Shown here piece after piece: positions 15,920-22,660 of a stretch of DNA of 35,848 nt. This DNA is from Candidatus Kuenenia stuttgartensis (lineage in GTDB: Bacteria > Planctomycetota > Planctomycetia > Pirellulales > UBA1268), in the NCBI GenBank assembly GCA_943332855.1, contig CALQRA010000019.1, forward strand, positions 1 to 35,848. Direction: 5' to 3'. The notes below the pieces were generated by a model that saw only the letters and a program-made list of their open reading frames with translations, made no database searches and was not told where the DNA came from. The position numbers were made by a program, and so were the translations under genes. Position 1 is the first letter of the stretch. The number at the start of each line of letters is the position of its first letter.

Positions 15920-16344
15920 CTTGGGCGCACCGCCGCCACCTGGCGGGAGCCGACTGCGTCGCTCAACAATGCGTTGCAGCGGGAGAACTGCTGCCCGGCC
16001 CGCCGCTGGCACCAAGCATTCGGCTGCTGCCGCGTTTTGCCGAACCAGTAGCGGCACCAGACGGCCAAGGCTGGAAATAGCCTTGACGAATTCAGCGTTT
16101 CCACGGCTCCATCACACGCAATGGCCAGCCATTCGCGTTGATTCGTCAGGCCTGCCGGCCGTCAACGATCGCTCGAACGCGTCGTTTCGACACGCTGACG
16201 GGCGGTGTCGAGGCATGGCGACGGCTGCCAAAAATAAAGTTCTAGGGAGCGGAAAGGAACTGCAAGGTAGGGGGAGGACGCGGGGAGACTGCGGCCAGCC
16301 GTGCGGGCAACTTCGCCCGTCCGGCATCCCCCGGAGCCGTTCCA
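15920..16344. other. Non-coding gap before the replication operon
   Basis: These 425 bp lie between the nuclease stop and the HTH gene, and probably hold the promoter of the six-gene chain. I see a TTGACG box at 16083-16088 without a good -10 box, an AT-rich patch at 16230-16245, and a GAATTC site at 16088-16093. Open frames here have poor codon patterns and no ribosome-binding sites. Confidence 0.45.
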
Positions 16345-16605
16345 ATGTCCCATTCCCATAACGGTGCCCCCGGCGACCGTTCCACCGCCCCCCGCCCGGC
16401 GACGCCGGCCCCGATGCTCGACATCGACGGCTTCGCCGAATTGCTCGGCGTGTCGGCTCGACACGTTCGCCGGCTCGTCGATGCCGGCAAGTGCCCGCCG
16501 CCGGTGAAGCTCGGCGCGTGTGTCCGTTGGCCCCGCCCGGTCGTCGAGGCGTGGATTGCTGACAACTGCCCCCCGTGCCGCCGCCGGCAGGGAGGTGCCC
16601 GATGA
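16345..16605 (+). CDS. AlpA/MerR-like helix-turn-helix protein (excisionase or regulator)
   Basis: This 86-residue protein has a disordered 25-residue start, then LDIDGFAELLGVSARHVRRLVDAGKCPPPVKLGACVRWPRPVVEAWI. That is the winged-helix pattern of the HTH_17/AlpA family: a helix pair entering the major groove, a P-P-V-K-L-G wing, and R-W plus a terminal helix. Such proteins serve as excisionases or as activators of excision in satellite elements. The ATG at 16345 has GGAG eight bases upstream; an internal ATG at 16414 would leave only the folded domain. The stop overlaps the next start (ATGA). It leads a chain of six overlapping genes. Confidence 0.8.
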   Translation: MSHSHNGAPGDRSTAPRPATPAPMLDIDGFAELLGVSARHVRRLVDAGKCPPPVKLGACVRWPRPVVEAWIADNCPPCRRRQGGAR

Positions 16606-17105
16606 AGGAACGCAAACGCCTTACCGACGTGATGAACGGACGCGACATCGACGACCTGGCACGCCAGTTCGACGAAGCCGAAGCGGCAAGCGACCTGGCG
16701 ACGCTCCCCCGGGGCAAGTACCGGTGTCGCCTTGTCGATGGCGAAGCCGTTCTATCGAAGTCGGGGACGACGGGGTATCAACTGACGTTCGCCGTCGTCG
16801 ACGGGGAGCACAAGGGGCGTCGAGTCTGGCACACCTGTTGGCTGACGCCGGCAGCGTTGCCGATGACGAAACGCGACCTAGGGAAGCTCGGCGTCACGTC
16901 GCTCGACATGCTCAAGAATCCGATGCCGAGTGGCTTCGTTTGCGACGTGTCGGTCGTCATGCGCACCGATGACGACGGCATCGAGCGGAACCGAGTGCAG
17001 TCGTTCGATGTCGTCGACGTGATTGTCGACCCGACTGGCGACGACGACTTCCCGTCGCCGGCCCCGTCGGCACCTTCGGCAACGCCGGAAGGAGGTGTCG
17101 ATTGA
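16602..17105 (+). CDS. DUF669 family protein, phage single-strand DNA-binding-like
   Basis: This 167-residue protein has the DUF669 pattern: LPRGKYRCRLVDGEAVLSKSGT, GYQLTFAVVDGEHKGRRVWHTCWL, a helical M.KRDLGKLGVTSLDML, and FVCDVSVVMR plus ERNRVQSFDVVDV. This predicts an OB-like beta barrel. DUF669 proteins occur in phage replication and recombination modules and are thought to bind single-stranded DNA. I chose ATG 16602, which overlaps the previous stop and has GGGAGG seven bases upstream; a GTG at 16575 is less well placed. The acidic, proline-rich tail (DDDFPSPAPSAPSA) resembles the C-terminal tail of SSB proteins, which recruits partners. It precedes the primase with a start/stop overlap. 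Confidence 0.75.
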   Translation: MKERKRLTDVMNGRDIDDLARQFDEAEAASDLATLPRGKYRCRLVDGEAVLSKSGTTGYQLTFAVVDGEHKGRRVWHTCWLTPAALPMTKRDLGKLGVTSLDMLKNPMPSGFVCDVSVVMRTDDDGIERNRVQSFDVVDVIVDPTGDDDFPSPAPSAPSATPEGGVD

Positions 17106-18172
17106 ACACGACACACCTTCACGGCTTCCGAATCGTCGGGCCGTGCACGGGCGACCGCCGGCGTGTTGCTGCGGCGGCAGTGTTTGGCGCCTACTGTCGA
17201 TGCGACGTGAAAGCACGAGTCGAGCAGGAAGCCTACCTATCGGCGTTCCAATTCGGCGACGACTTCGCCGAGCACCTGGCACGCCACAACTCGCCGGCAG
17301 GCTTCGACGGCTCGACATGGTCGCCGTGGATATGGCTCGACATCGACCGCGACCCGTCGAGCGGGGGAATCGCCCGGGCACATGCCGACACCCGGATTCT
17401 CGTCGACGTGCTCGACGAGACGTTCGGCGTGCCGCGCGACGTGCTCATGGTATTTCTGTCTGGCGGGAAGGGATTTCATGTCGCCCTCCCGACGGCGCTC
17501 TGGCTCCCGCCCCCGGGCGACGACTTTCACGCCGTCGCCCGGGCGTTCGCCGAGTCGATAGCGGGCGAAGCGAAAGTCGCCATCGACACGGGCGTTTTTG
17601 ACCGAGTGCGGGCGTTTCGGGCACCGAACAGTCGGCACCCGAAAACGGGACTCCACAAGCGGCACATCCCGGTCGCCATGCTCGACACGGCGACGACCGA
17701 CGAACTGCTCGACATGGCACGCACGCCGGCCCCGTTCGACGTGCCAGACGTGGCGGGCGTCGAGTCTGCCGACATGCTCGTCGTCGAGTGGGACCGTGCC
17801 GCCGCTGTCGTCGCCGAACGGGCGGCAGCGGTGGCACGCCGACGGCACGACCTGGCGGAAGGGACCGTCGCCGCGACGCTCAACCGGGCGACGCTGGCGT
17901 TCATCCGGGGGGAAGATGTCGCGGTCGGGAGCCGGCATCCCCGGCTCTATAGTGCCGCCGCAAACCTTGCCGAAGTCGGCTGTTCGCTCGCCGCCGTGCG
18001 TGCGTTGCTCACCGACCCGGCACTCGACTTGGGTTTGACGCCGGCCGATGTCGCTCGTGCCATCGAAAACGGCTTCGCCCGGGGGCACCAACTCGTCGCA
18101 CATGCTGCCGAACTGTTCGACGGCACAGTCGTCGCCGTCGAGTACCACGACGACGAAGGGGGGGCGACATGA
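17102..18172 (+). CDS. Archaeo-eukaryotic-type (AEP) DNA primase
   Basis: This 356-residue protein contains the three AEP active-site motifs: WLDIDRD with metal ligands Asp80 and Asp82, FLSGGKGFHV (Ser120 to His126), and the later DTGVFDRVRAFRAPNSRHPKTGLHK, in which the R..R.PNS..PKTG pattern matches primases of plasmids, phages and mobile islands. Two cysteines near residues 38-40 (YCRCD) may bind a metal. The C-terminal 150 residues are helical and may contact the helicase. The start is TTG 17102, overlapping the DUF669 stop, with GGAGGTG upstream. The product would make primers for element replication together with the DnaB-like ATPase two genes on. The first 110 residues could also include a zinc-ribbon-like region, which I cannot confirm. 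Confidence 0.82.
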   Translation: MNTTHLHGFRIVGPCTGDRRRVAAAAVFGAYCRCDVKARVEQEAYLSAFQFGDDFAEHLARHNSPAGFDGSTWSPWIWLDIDRDPSSGGIARAHADTRILVDVLDETFGVPRDVLMVFLSGGKGFHVALPTALWLPPPGDDFHAVARAFAESIAGEAKVAIDTGVFDRVRAFRAPNSRHPKTGLHKRHIPVAMLDTATTDELLDMARTPAPFDVPDVAGVESADMLVVEWDRAAAVVAERAAAVARRRHDLAEGTVAATLNRATLAFIRGEDVAVGSRHPRLYSAAANLAEVGCSLAAVRALLTDPALDLGLTPADVARAIENGFARGHQLVAHAAELFDGTVVAVEYHDDEGGAT

Positions 18173-18495
18173 CGTGCATCGAAGAGAACGGCGTGGCGTG
18201 GCCGGAAAGAAACCGCCGGCGGCTCGTCGCACAAGCCGACAAGCGAATCGAGGAGGCGCGTCGAATGATGGTCTGGGCAAACACCGACGGCGAACTACCC
18301 GACGCCGGTTGGTACGAATGTTGGCAATGCCTTGCCGACGCCGACAACCTCTACAGGCTCGCCGGTCTAGGCGTGCTCGCTGGTCGCGTCGCGTTCATGG
18401 CTCGTCGAATCGCCGAGTATCGAGAACGCGAAAACTTCCATGTCGCATGGGCTAGGTTCGACCGGCTCAACGCCGGCGGGAGGTGCCCGGTATGA
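18169..18495 (+). CDS. Hypothetical protein between primase and helicase
   Basis: This 108-residue protein is mostly helical and rich in charged residues: RLVAQADKRIEEARRMMVWAN, then a Trp/Cys-rich WYECWQCLADADNLYRL and a C-terminal helix RVAFMARRIAEYRERENFHVAWARF. I recognise no family. The ATG at 18169 overlaps the primase stop and its own stop overlaps the helicase start (ATGA in both cases), so it is translated with them. That position suggests an accessory role in replication, for example a helicase loader or small adaptor, but nothing in the sequence proves it. Confidence 0.7.
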   Translation: MTCIEENGVAWPERNRRRLVAQADKRIEEARRMMVWANTDGELPDAGWYECWQCLADADNLYRLAGLGVLAGRVAFMARRIAEYRERENFHVAWARFDRLNAGGRCPV

Positions 18496-19508
18496 CACCT
18501 TCGGCAACTACTTCCCGTTTCACTCTCGGCGAACCACTGTTCGTCGACTGGCGGGAAAGCGTGCTCAATGGCACGGGGCCGGTCGTGTATCCCCACACGC
18601 TGCCGGTGCCCGAACTGTCGCCCGGCATCGTCACGTTGCTCGGCGGGGCACCCGGGGCGGGAAAGACGGCACTCGTGATGCAATGCGTCGTCGAGGCATT
18701 GCGTTTCGAATCGTCGCGTCGTGCGCTTGTGTGCAACTGCGAGATGTCGCCGACGGCACTGCTCGACCGCCAGCTCGCCCGGCTCACTGGCATCGACGGC
18801 GAAGTGGTTCGGCATCGACGCTTCAACGCCGAGCACCGGGAAAGACTCGAGCCTGGCTTGGCGACCGTCGAGTCGTTCATGCCACGGCTGACGTTCCTAC
18901 GTTCGCCGTTCGACCTGGCGAACGTGGCGTCGGCGGCTGACGCGTGCGACGCCGACATCATCGTCGTCGACTACGTGCAACGATTCTCGTGCCCGGGCGA
19001 TGACGGCGACGCACGAGCGAAGGTAAGTCGGACGATGGACTTCCTTCGGCAGTTCGCCGAAGCCGACCGGGCGGTCGTCGTGCTGTCTGCCATCGGACGG
19101 ACGAAAGACGCGCACGGACGGACGACCTACAGCGGGGCCGGCTTGGCGTCGTTTCGGGAATCGTCCGAACTTGAGTTCGGTGCCGACGACGCGCTCGTGC
19201 TCGCCCCCGTCGACGAGTCGTCGCCCGATGTCATGCGACTGGCACACTTGAAGGCTCGGCACGGGGCGACGCGTACCGTCGACCTGGCGTTCGACCGCCC
19301 CCGCCAGTCGTTCGCCCTGCTCGACGAGCCGACGGCGGCACCCGAGCCGGCAGACGACGCCCCTCGTCGGCGTCGGGGGCGACGATCCCCGCCGCCGCCG
19401 GCGACGCCGTTCCCCGAGTTCGCCCCCGAACGCCTGGCGGCATTGTGGGGGGCGACGCCCGCCGCCCCGCCCGACGCCCCCCTCGTCGATGACGGGGGCG
19501 ACGAATGA
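18492..19508 (+). CDS. DnaB-like/RepA-like RecA-fold ATPase (replicative helicase)
   Basis: This 338-residue protein has a single RecA-type ATPase domain. Motifs in order: Walker A LLGGAPGAGKTAL (Lys58), NCEMSP in the place of the SLEMS motif of DnaB, Walker B DIIVVDYVQ, ASFRESSELEFGADDALVLAP (as in the sensor region of DnaB), and LAHLKARHGATRTVDLAFD (arginine-finger strand region). It lacks the N-terminal primase-binding domain of DnaB, as phage RepA-type helicases do, and ends in an Arg-rich, Pro-rich tail (RRRRGRRSPPPP). The ATG at 18492 overlaps the previous stop; a GTG nine bases earlier is in frame. It would unwind element DNA during replication. Its stop overlaps the next gene. Confidence 0.85.
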   Translation: MTPSATTSRFTLGEPLFVDWRESVLNGTGPVVYPHTLPVPELSPGIVTLLGGAPGAGKTALVMQCVVEALRFESSRRALVCNCEMSPTALLDRQLARLTGIDGEVVRHRRFNAEHRERLEPGLATVESFMPRLTFLRSPFDLANVASAADACDADIIVVDYVQRFSCPGDDGDARAKVSRTMDFLRQFAEADRAVVVLSAIGRTKDAHGRTTYSGAGLASFRESSELEFGADDALVLAPVDESSPDVMRLAHLKARHGATRTVDLAFDRPRQSFALLDEPTAAPEPADDAPRRRRGRRSPPPPATPFPEFAPERLAALWGATPAAPPDAPLVDDGGDE

Positions 19509-19903
19509 CGCGTGCCCACATCATCCCCCCGGGGCACACGCTGCCCCCCATGCCGTCGCCGCCGTCGGCGGGCGTCGCGGCACGCCCCGGGCCGGCAAAA
19601 GGCGGCAGGGGGCAACGTCGGGGCCGGCAGCGGCACGCCGGGCGATTCGCCATGCTCAACGGCTTCGTCGACGGCGTCATGGGAACGCTGCCCCGTGCCG
19701 CCGTGTGCGTGTGGCTATGCCTGTACCGCGACACGAAAGCCGGCGGTCTGGCACGCACGGGCGTCGCCGACCTGGCGAAGCGTGCCAGGTGCGACCGCTC
19801 GACCGTCATTCGGGCGCTGCGGCTGCTCGTCGAGGGGGGGAACCTTGAAGTCGTGCGGCGGGGCGGCATCGGGCGGGGACCATCGACATACCGGGTGAAG
19901 TAG
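19505..19903 (+). CDS. Winged helix-turn-helix protein
   Basis: This 132-residue protein has a Pro/Gly/Arg-rich basic first 45 residues, followed by a winged HTH: RAAVCVWLCLYRDTKAGGLARTGVADLAKRARCDRSTVIRALRLLVEGGNLEVVRRGGIGRGPSTYRV. The D-R-S-T-V-I-R-A-L recognition helix and the G-x-x-x-S-T-Y-R-V wing match the HTH_36 and replication-initiator type. Candidate roles are origin recognition or transcription control of the replication operon. The ATG at 19505 overlaps the helicase stop. It is the last of six coupled genes and is followed at once by an 18-bp palindrome. Confidence 0.75.
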   Translation: MTRAHIIPPGHTLPPMPSPPSAGVAARPGPAKGGRGQRRGRQRHAGRFAMLNGFVDGVMGTLPRAAVCVWLCLYRDTKAGGLARTGVADLAKRARCDRSTVIRALRLLVEGGNLEVVRRGGIGRGPSTYRVK

Positions 19904-19921
19904 GGTCGCACCGGTGCGACC
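19904..19921. promoter_or_regulatory. Perfect 18-bp palindrome after the operon
   Basis: The sequence GGTCGCACCGGTGCGACC is its own reverse complement and starts one base after the winged-HTH stop codon. It is followed by TTATAGG rather than a T-run, so it may be an operator or origin site rather than a terminator. The half-site TGCGACCT recurs at 19970-19977. Confidence 0.6.
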
Positions 19922-19995
19922 TTATAGGGTGGCGTTCAAGTGCTTTTCTCGGTGGCACCCATGCGACCTATCCCATACGGGACCAGTGTGCAGGC

Positions 19996-20065
19996 TTGCC
20001 GCATGCACCCACACGACGAAAGAAAGACGTTGCCGCATGCCGACAACGTGTGTAAGGTATCCGAC
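19996..20065 (+). promoter_or_regulatory. Control region with two 11-bp direct repeats before the small regulator
   Basis: TTGCCGCATGC occurs at 19996-20006 and 20030-20040, 34 bases apart; each copy includes the palindrome GCATGC. The second copy could supply a -35 box (TTGCCG), 17 bases before TAAGGT at 20053-20058, which would put transcription at or near the regulator's ATG (20066), a possibly leaderless transcript. The repeats are good candidate operators for the downstream HTH protein. Confidence 0.5.
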
Positions 20066-20302
20066 ATGGGAACACGAAAGACGACCGGCACGATGACCGA
20101 CCTTCTACGGGCGGCACTGCTCGACGCCCCGAGCCTGAACGCCATCCAAAAGGCGACCGGCGTGCGGCGGCAAACGCTGGCATCGTTCATGCGGGGCGAA
20201 CAAGTGTCGATTCACCTGGCGTCGGCTGACGCGCTCGCCGAGTATTTCGGCGTCGTGTGCACCCGCCCGACCCCGACGAAGCCGAAGGGAAAGGGAGCCT
20301 GA
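20066..20302 (+). CDS. Small Cro/XRE-like HTH regulator
   Basis: This 78-residue protein has a helix-turn-helix in MTDLLRAALLDAPSLNAIQKATGVRRQTLASFMRGEQVSIHLASADALAEYFGV, the classic five-helix XRE layout with the recognition helix RQTLASFM. A basic tail, KPKGKGA, follows. The ATG at 20066 gives just the folded domain; the frame is open back to 19940, but that part spans the repeat region and looks non-coding. There is no ribosome-binding site, in line with a leaderless message. It ends one base before the integrase ATG, so the two are co-transcribed. It probably controls the integrase, or acts as the element's master repressor. Confidence 0.72.
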   Translation: MGTRKTTGTMTDLLRAALLDAPSLNAIQKATGVRRQTLASFMRGEQVSIHLASADALAEYFGVVCTRPTPTKPKGKGA

Positions 20303-20303
20303 C

Positions 20304-22079
20304 ATGGGAACCGTCTACCGCCCGACCTACACCAAGCCGCTGCCCGCCGGTGCCCGCACGCTGACGCGGGACGGCAAGCCGTTTGCCGAGTGGGTCGACG
20401 AAGCCGGCAAGCGACGCCAAGCCCCGATGACCGGCACTACCGCCAAGCGACCCGGCATCCGGGTGAAGGCGACGACCTACCTGGCAAAGTACCGCGACGC
20501 CGACGGCATTGAACACCGGGAGCCGACCGGATGCCGCACGCTCGACGCTGCTCGTGCCGTGCTCGCCGAACTGGAACGTCGTGTCGAGAAAGTGCGTGCC
20601 GGCGTTTTCACTGCCGCCGAATCGACGGTCGCCGACCATGCCGACACGCCGGTCGTCGAGCACGTCGACGCCTACCTGGCACACATGGCACGCAAGCGGG
20701 GGCGGGGCGGGCGTCGCAACACGTCGGCGGGGCACGTCGAGAACGTCGCCCGCGACCTGGCGGTCGTGCTGCCGGCGTGTGGCTTCCGCCGGCTTCGGGA
20801 CTTGAACCGCGACGCCGTCGCCGTGTGGGTGGGCGGGCTGCTCGACCTGCCCGACGAGCCGGGCGTTGCCGCCCACGGCACCGTCGTCGTCCCCCGCCGC
20901 CCGAGTGCCCGCACCATCAACGCCAAGCTCGGCACGCTCACGACGTTCGGCAACTGGCTCGTCGAGACGGGGCGAATCGTTGCGAATCCGTTCGACCGGC
21001 TTTGCAAGAGTGCCGGCGTCGACGGCAGCGACGACATCCGCCGGAAGCGGCGGGCACTCACTGCCGACGAACTGCGCCGGCTGCTCGTCGTCGCCCGACT
21101 GCGTCCCGTCGCCGAGTACGGGCGGGGGACAATTCGCGTCGTCGACGACACCCGCCCGAAGTCATCGCGGGCGACCTGGCGGAAACTCGACCTGACGTTC
21201 GACACCATCGTCGCCGCTGCCGCCCGGGGCCGGGAACGTCTGGCACGCCGGCCCGACGTGCTCGACCGGCTGGAACGGCTCGGCAGGGAACGGGCGTTGC
21301 TCTATCTCGTGCTCGTGACGACCGGTCTGCGGAAAGGCGAACTGGCTTCGCTCACCGTCGCCGATGTCGTGCTCGACGACGCCCGACCCGTCATGACGCT
21401 GCGTGCCGCCGACGCCAAGAGCGGGGAAGCCGCCGTCTTACCGTTGACGCCCGAAGCTGCCGACGCCTTGCGGCACTGGCTCGACGAGCGTGTCGAGGGT
21501 GTTTGCCGGCGTCGCGTCGGCACTGCCGGCGTCGTGTCGCCCCGTGCCGCCGACCCGCTGTTCACCATCCCCGAAAAGCTGGTGAAGATTCTCGACCGCG
21601 ACATCGTCGCCGCCGGCATCCCAAAGAGCGACGACCGGGGGCGTACCGTCGACGTGCACGCCCTGCGGGGCACGTTTGCGTCGCACCTGGCACGGGCGGG
21701 CGTCGCCCCCGTGACGCTCAAAACGATGATGCGGCACGCCAGAATCGAAACGACGTTGAAGCACTACACCGACCCGCGACTGCTCGACGTGGATAGCGCA
21801 CTCGACACGCTGCCGGCACTGCTTGCCGGCCCCGGCCCCGACGCCGAGCCGGTGAAGGCGACCGGCACCGACGCCGCCGTCGCGCTTGTGCCGCTGCTTG
21901 TGCTGGAATCCGGCCGGGCTGTTCCCCGGGTGTCAGTTGGGGACAACTGTACCGGTCGGGGCGACTGCGTCGTCATCGACGCAACCGCCGCCCCTGGCAC
22001 GACATCCGGCGGAAAGGCCGGAAAAACAGAAGGGTGGCTAACGGGACTCGAACCCGCGACCCCTAGAATCACAATCTAG
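20304..22079 (+). CDS. Tyrosine recombinase (integrase) reading into the tRNA-His attachment site
   Basis: This 591-residue tyrosine recombinase has GGAG six bases before ATG 20304. An arm-binding-like N-terminal third is followed by a core-binding SAM-like region (HVDAYLAHMARKRG). The catalytic domain has Arg343 (TGLRKGEL), His452 and Arg455 (HALRGTF), His478 (MMRHARI) and Tyr488 (LKHYTD). After the catalytic tyrosine come about 100 extra residues. The last 41 (from GRGDC) are encoded by the direct repeat and the final 15 (GWLTGLEPATPRITI) by the antisense strand of tRNA-His. The TAG stop (22077-22079) belongs to the host half of the tRNA. In the circular form the frame would run on for 90 codons. 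The protein catalyses integration and, with an excisionase, excision. Confidence 0.93.
   Translation: MGTVYRPTYTKPLPAGARTLTRDGKPFAEWVDEAGKRRQAPMTGTTAKRPGIRVKATTYLAKYRDADGIEHREPTGCRTLDAARAVLAELERRVEKVRAGVFTAAESTVADHADTPVVEHVDAYLAHMARKRGRGGRRNTSAGHVENVARDLAVVLPACGFRRLRDLNRDAVAVWVGGLLDLPDEPGVAAHGTVVVPRRPSARTINAKLGTLTTFGNWLVETGRIVANPFDRLCKSAGVDGSDDIRRKRRALTADELRRLLVVARLRPVAEYGRGTIRVVDDTRPKSSRATWRKLDLTFDTIVAAAARGRERLARRPDVLDRLERLGRERALLYLVLVTTGLRKGELASLTVADVVLDDARPVMTLRAADAKSGEAAVLPLTPEAADALRHWLDERVEGVCRRRVGTAGVVSPRAADPLFTIPEKLVKILDRDIVAAGIPKSDDRGRTVDVHALRGTFASHLARAGVAPVTLKTMMRHARIETTLKHYTDPRLLDVDSALDTLPALLAGPGPDAEPVKATGTDAAVALVPLLVLESGRAVPRVSVGDNCTGRGDCVVIDATAAPGTTSGGKAGKTEGWLTGLEPATPRITI
21883..21903 (+). 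repeat. 21-bp motif shared with the left end (right copy)
   Basis: Identical to 12418-12438. It lies inside the integrase coding sequence 48 bp before the right repeat and holds CTTGTGC twice. Confidence 0.5.
21952..22076. repeat. Right copy of 125-bp direct repeat (attR side)
   Basis: The partner of 12236-12360. It covers the last 41 codons of the integrase and the 3' part of the tRNA-His gene (22033-22076). Identity with the left copy ends at the base before the TAG formed by the tRNA anticodon stem. Confidence 0.93.
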
Positions 22080-22107
22080 TGCTCTAACCAACTGAGCTAT
22101 AGCCACC
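22033..22107 (-). tRNA. tRNA-His (anticodon GUG)
   Basis: This 75-nt gene folds as a cloverleaf. The 7-bp acceptor stem is GTGGCTA/TAGCCAC with the extra G at position -1 (22107) and discriminator C (22033), both hallmarks of tRNA-His. The D-arm GCTC/GAGC, anticodon stem CTAGA/TCTAG with loop TTGTGAT (anticodon GTG), and T-arm GCGGG/CCCGT with loop TTCGAGT follow. CCA is not encoded. The 5' part (22077-22107) and promoter side are host DNA; the 3' part comes from the element, which restores the gene after insertion. Confidence 0.97.
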
Positions 22108-22207
22108 GCGATATCCATCGGGTGGGACATTCTAACAGAAAACCAGGCTGGTCCACTGCCCCCCGGCAAGAGCCGGTTTTCAGCGGCGATCCGCCCACCG
22201 TCGCGAC

Positions 22208-22660
22208 TCACTCCCGCCGCCGGGAATCAAGGAGGATCGTCACCGGACCGTCATTGACGAGGCTCACCTCCATGGCGGCGGCGAACACCCCGCGGGCCAC
22301 CGGCCGGCCGGCCTCGCGCTCCAGCGCAGCGAGGAAGCGTTCGTAGAGCGGCACCGCCTCCTCCGGCCGTGCTGCCCGGAGAAAGCTGGGGCGATTCCCC
22401 TTCTGCGTGGCCGCATGGAGCGTGAACTGGCTGACCACGAGCAGGCCGCCGTCGATGTCGACGACGCTCCGGTTCATCTTGCTCGCCTCGTCGGCGAAGA
22501 TCCGCATCCGCGCGGTCTTCTCCGCCACCCAATCGGCATCGGCCGAGGTATCCCCCTCCTCGACGCCGACGAGCACGAGGAGCCCGGGCCCGATCCGGCC
22601 GACCGTGCGGGCCTCGATCGTCACCTCCGCCCGGCCCACCCGCTGGATCACGCACCGCAT
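22208..22660 (-). CDS. dtd: D-aminoacyl-tRNA deacylase
   Basis: This 150-residue protein starts [15 protein letters not shown] and carries the two family signatures: VVSQFTL, which lines the active site, and [13 protein letters not shown], with the cross-subunit Gly-cis-Pro motif. The enzyme hydrolyses D-amino acids (and glycine) from mischarged tRNA in the cytoplasm. The length matches the family (about 145). The ATG at 22658-22660 has a GGAAAGGA ribosome-binding sequence and overlaps the end of the transporter gene by 13 bases, so the two are translated together. It is the last gene of the minus-strand group, next to tRNA-His. Confidence 0.95.
   Translation of the reverse strand: MRCVIQRVGRAEVTIEARTVGRIGPGLLVLVGVEEGDTSADADWVAEKTARMRIFADEASKMNRSVVDIDGGLLVVSQFTLHAATQKGNRPSFLRAARPEEAVPLYERFLAALEREAGRPVARGVFAAAMEVSLVNDGPVTILLDSRRRE

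Larger units (their letters stand above)
12317..22076. mobile_element. Integrative element in tRNA-His, phage-satellite-like, about 9.7 kb
   Basis: The element is bounded by direct repeats whose spacing is exactly 9,716 bp. It carries its own tyrosine recombinase next to the right repeat, as is usual for tRNA-targeting elements. Content from the left: integrase-frame extension ORF, P27-type terminase small subunit, EcoRI-family methylase, DUF262-HNH nuclease, HTH, DUF669, AEP primase, unknown, DnaB-like ATPase, winged HTH, small HTH, integrase. There is no large terminase, portal, capsid, tail, lysis or conjugation gene, so it cannot make virions or transfer itself alone. A small terminase with a replication module and no structural genes recalls phage-inducible chromosomal islands. 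An alternative is a decayed prophage, but the genes look intact and closely packed. The precise left boundary lies between 12317 and 12360. Confidence 0.85.

Noticed and set aside
15117..16093. Three GAATTC sites (15117, 15347, 16088) in and near the EcoRI-like methylase cassette
   Set aside because: It is tempting as evidence of specificity, but the region is simply more AT-rich than the rest, so such sites are expected there. I did not count the whole window exhaustively.
15921..16361. Open frame in the gap before the replication operon
   Set aside because: Codon choice is irregular, composition is Arg/Pro/Ser-rich as in chance frames, and it lacks a start signal.
16345..22079. Dense GTCG/CGAC words throughout the element as a possible uptake or recombination motif
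   Set aside because: They fall in phase with Val-Asp and Asp-Val codons and reflect the element's codon bias.
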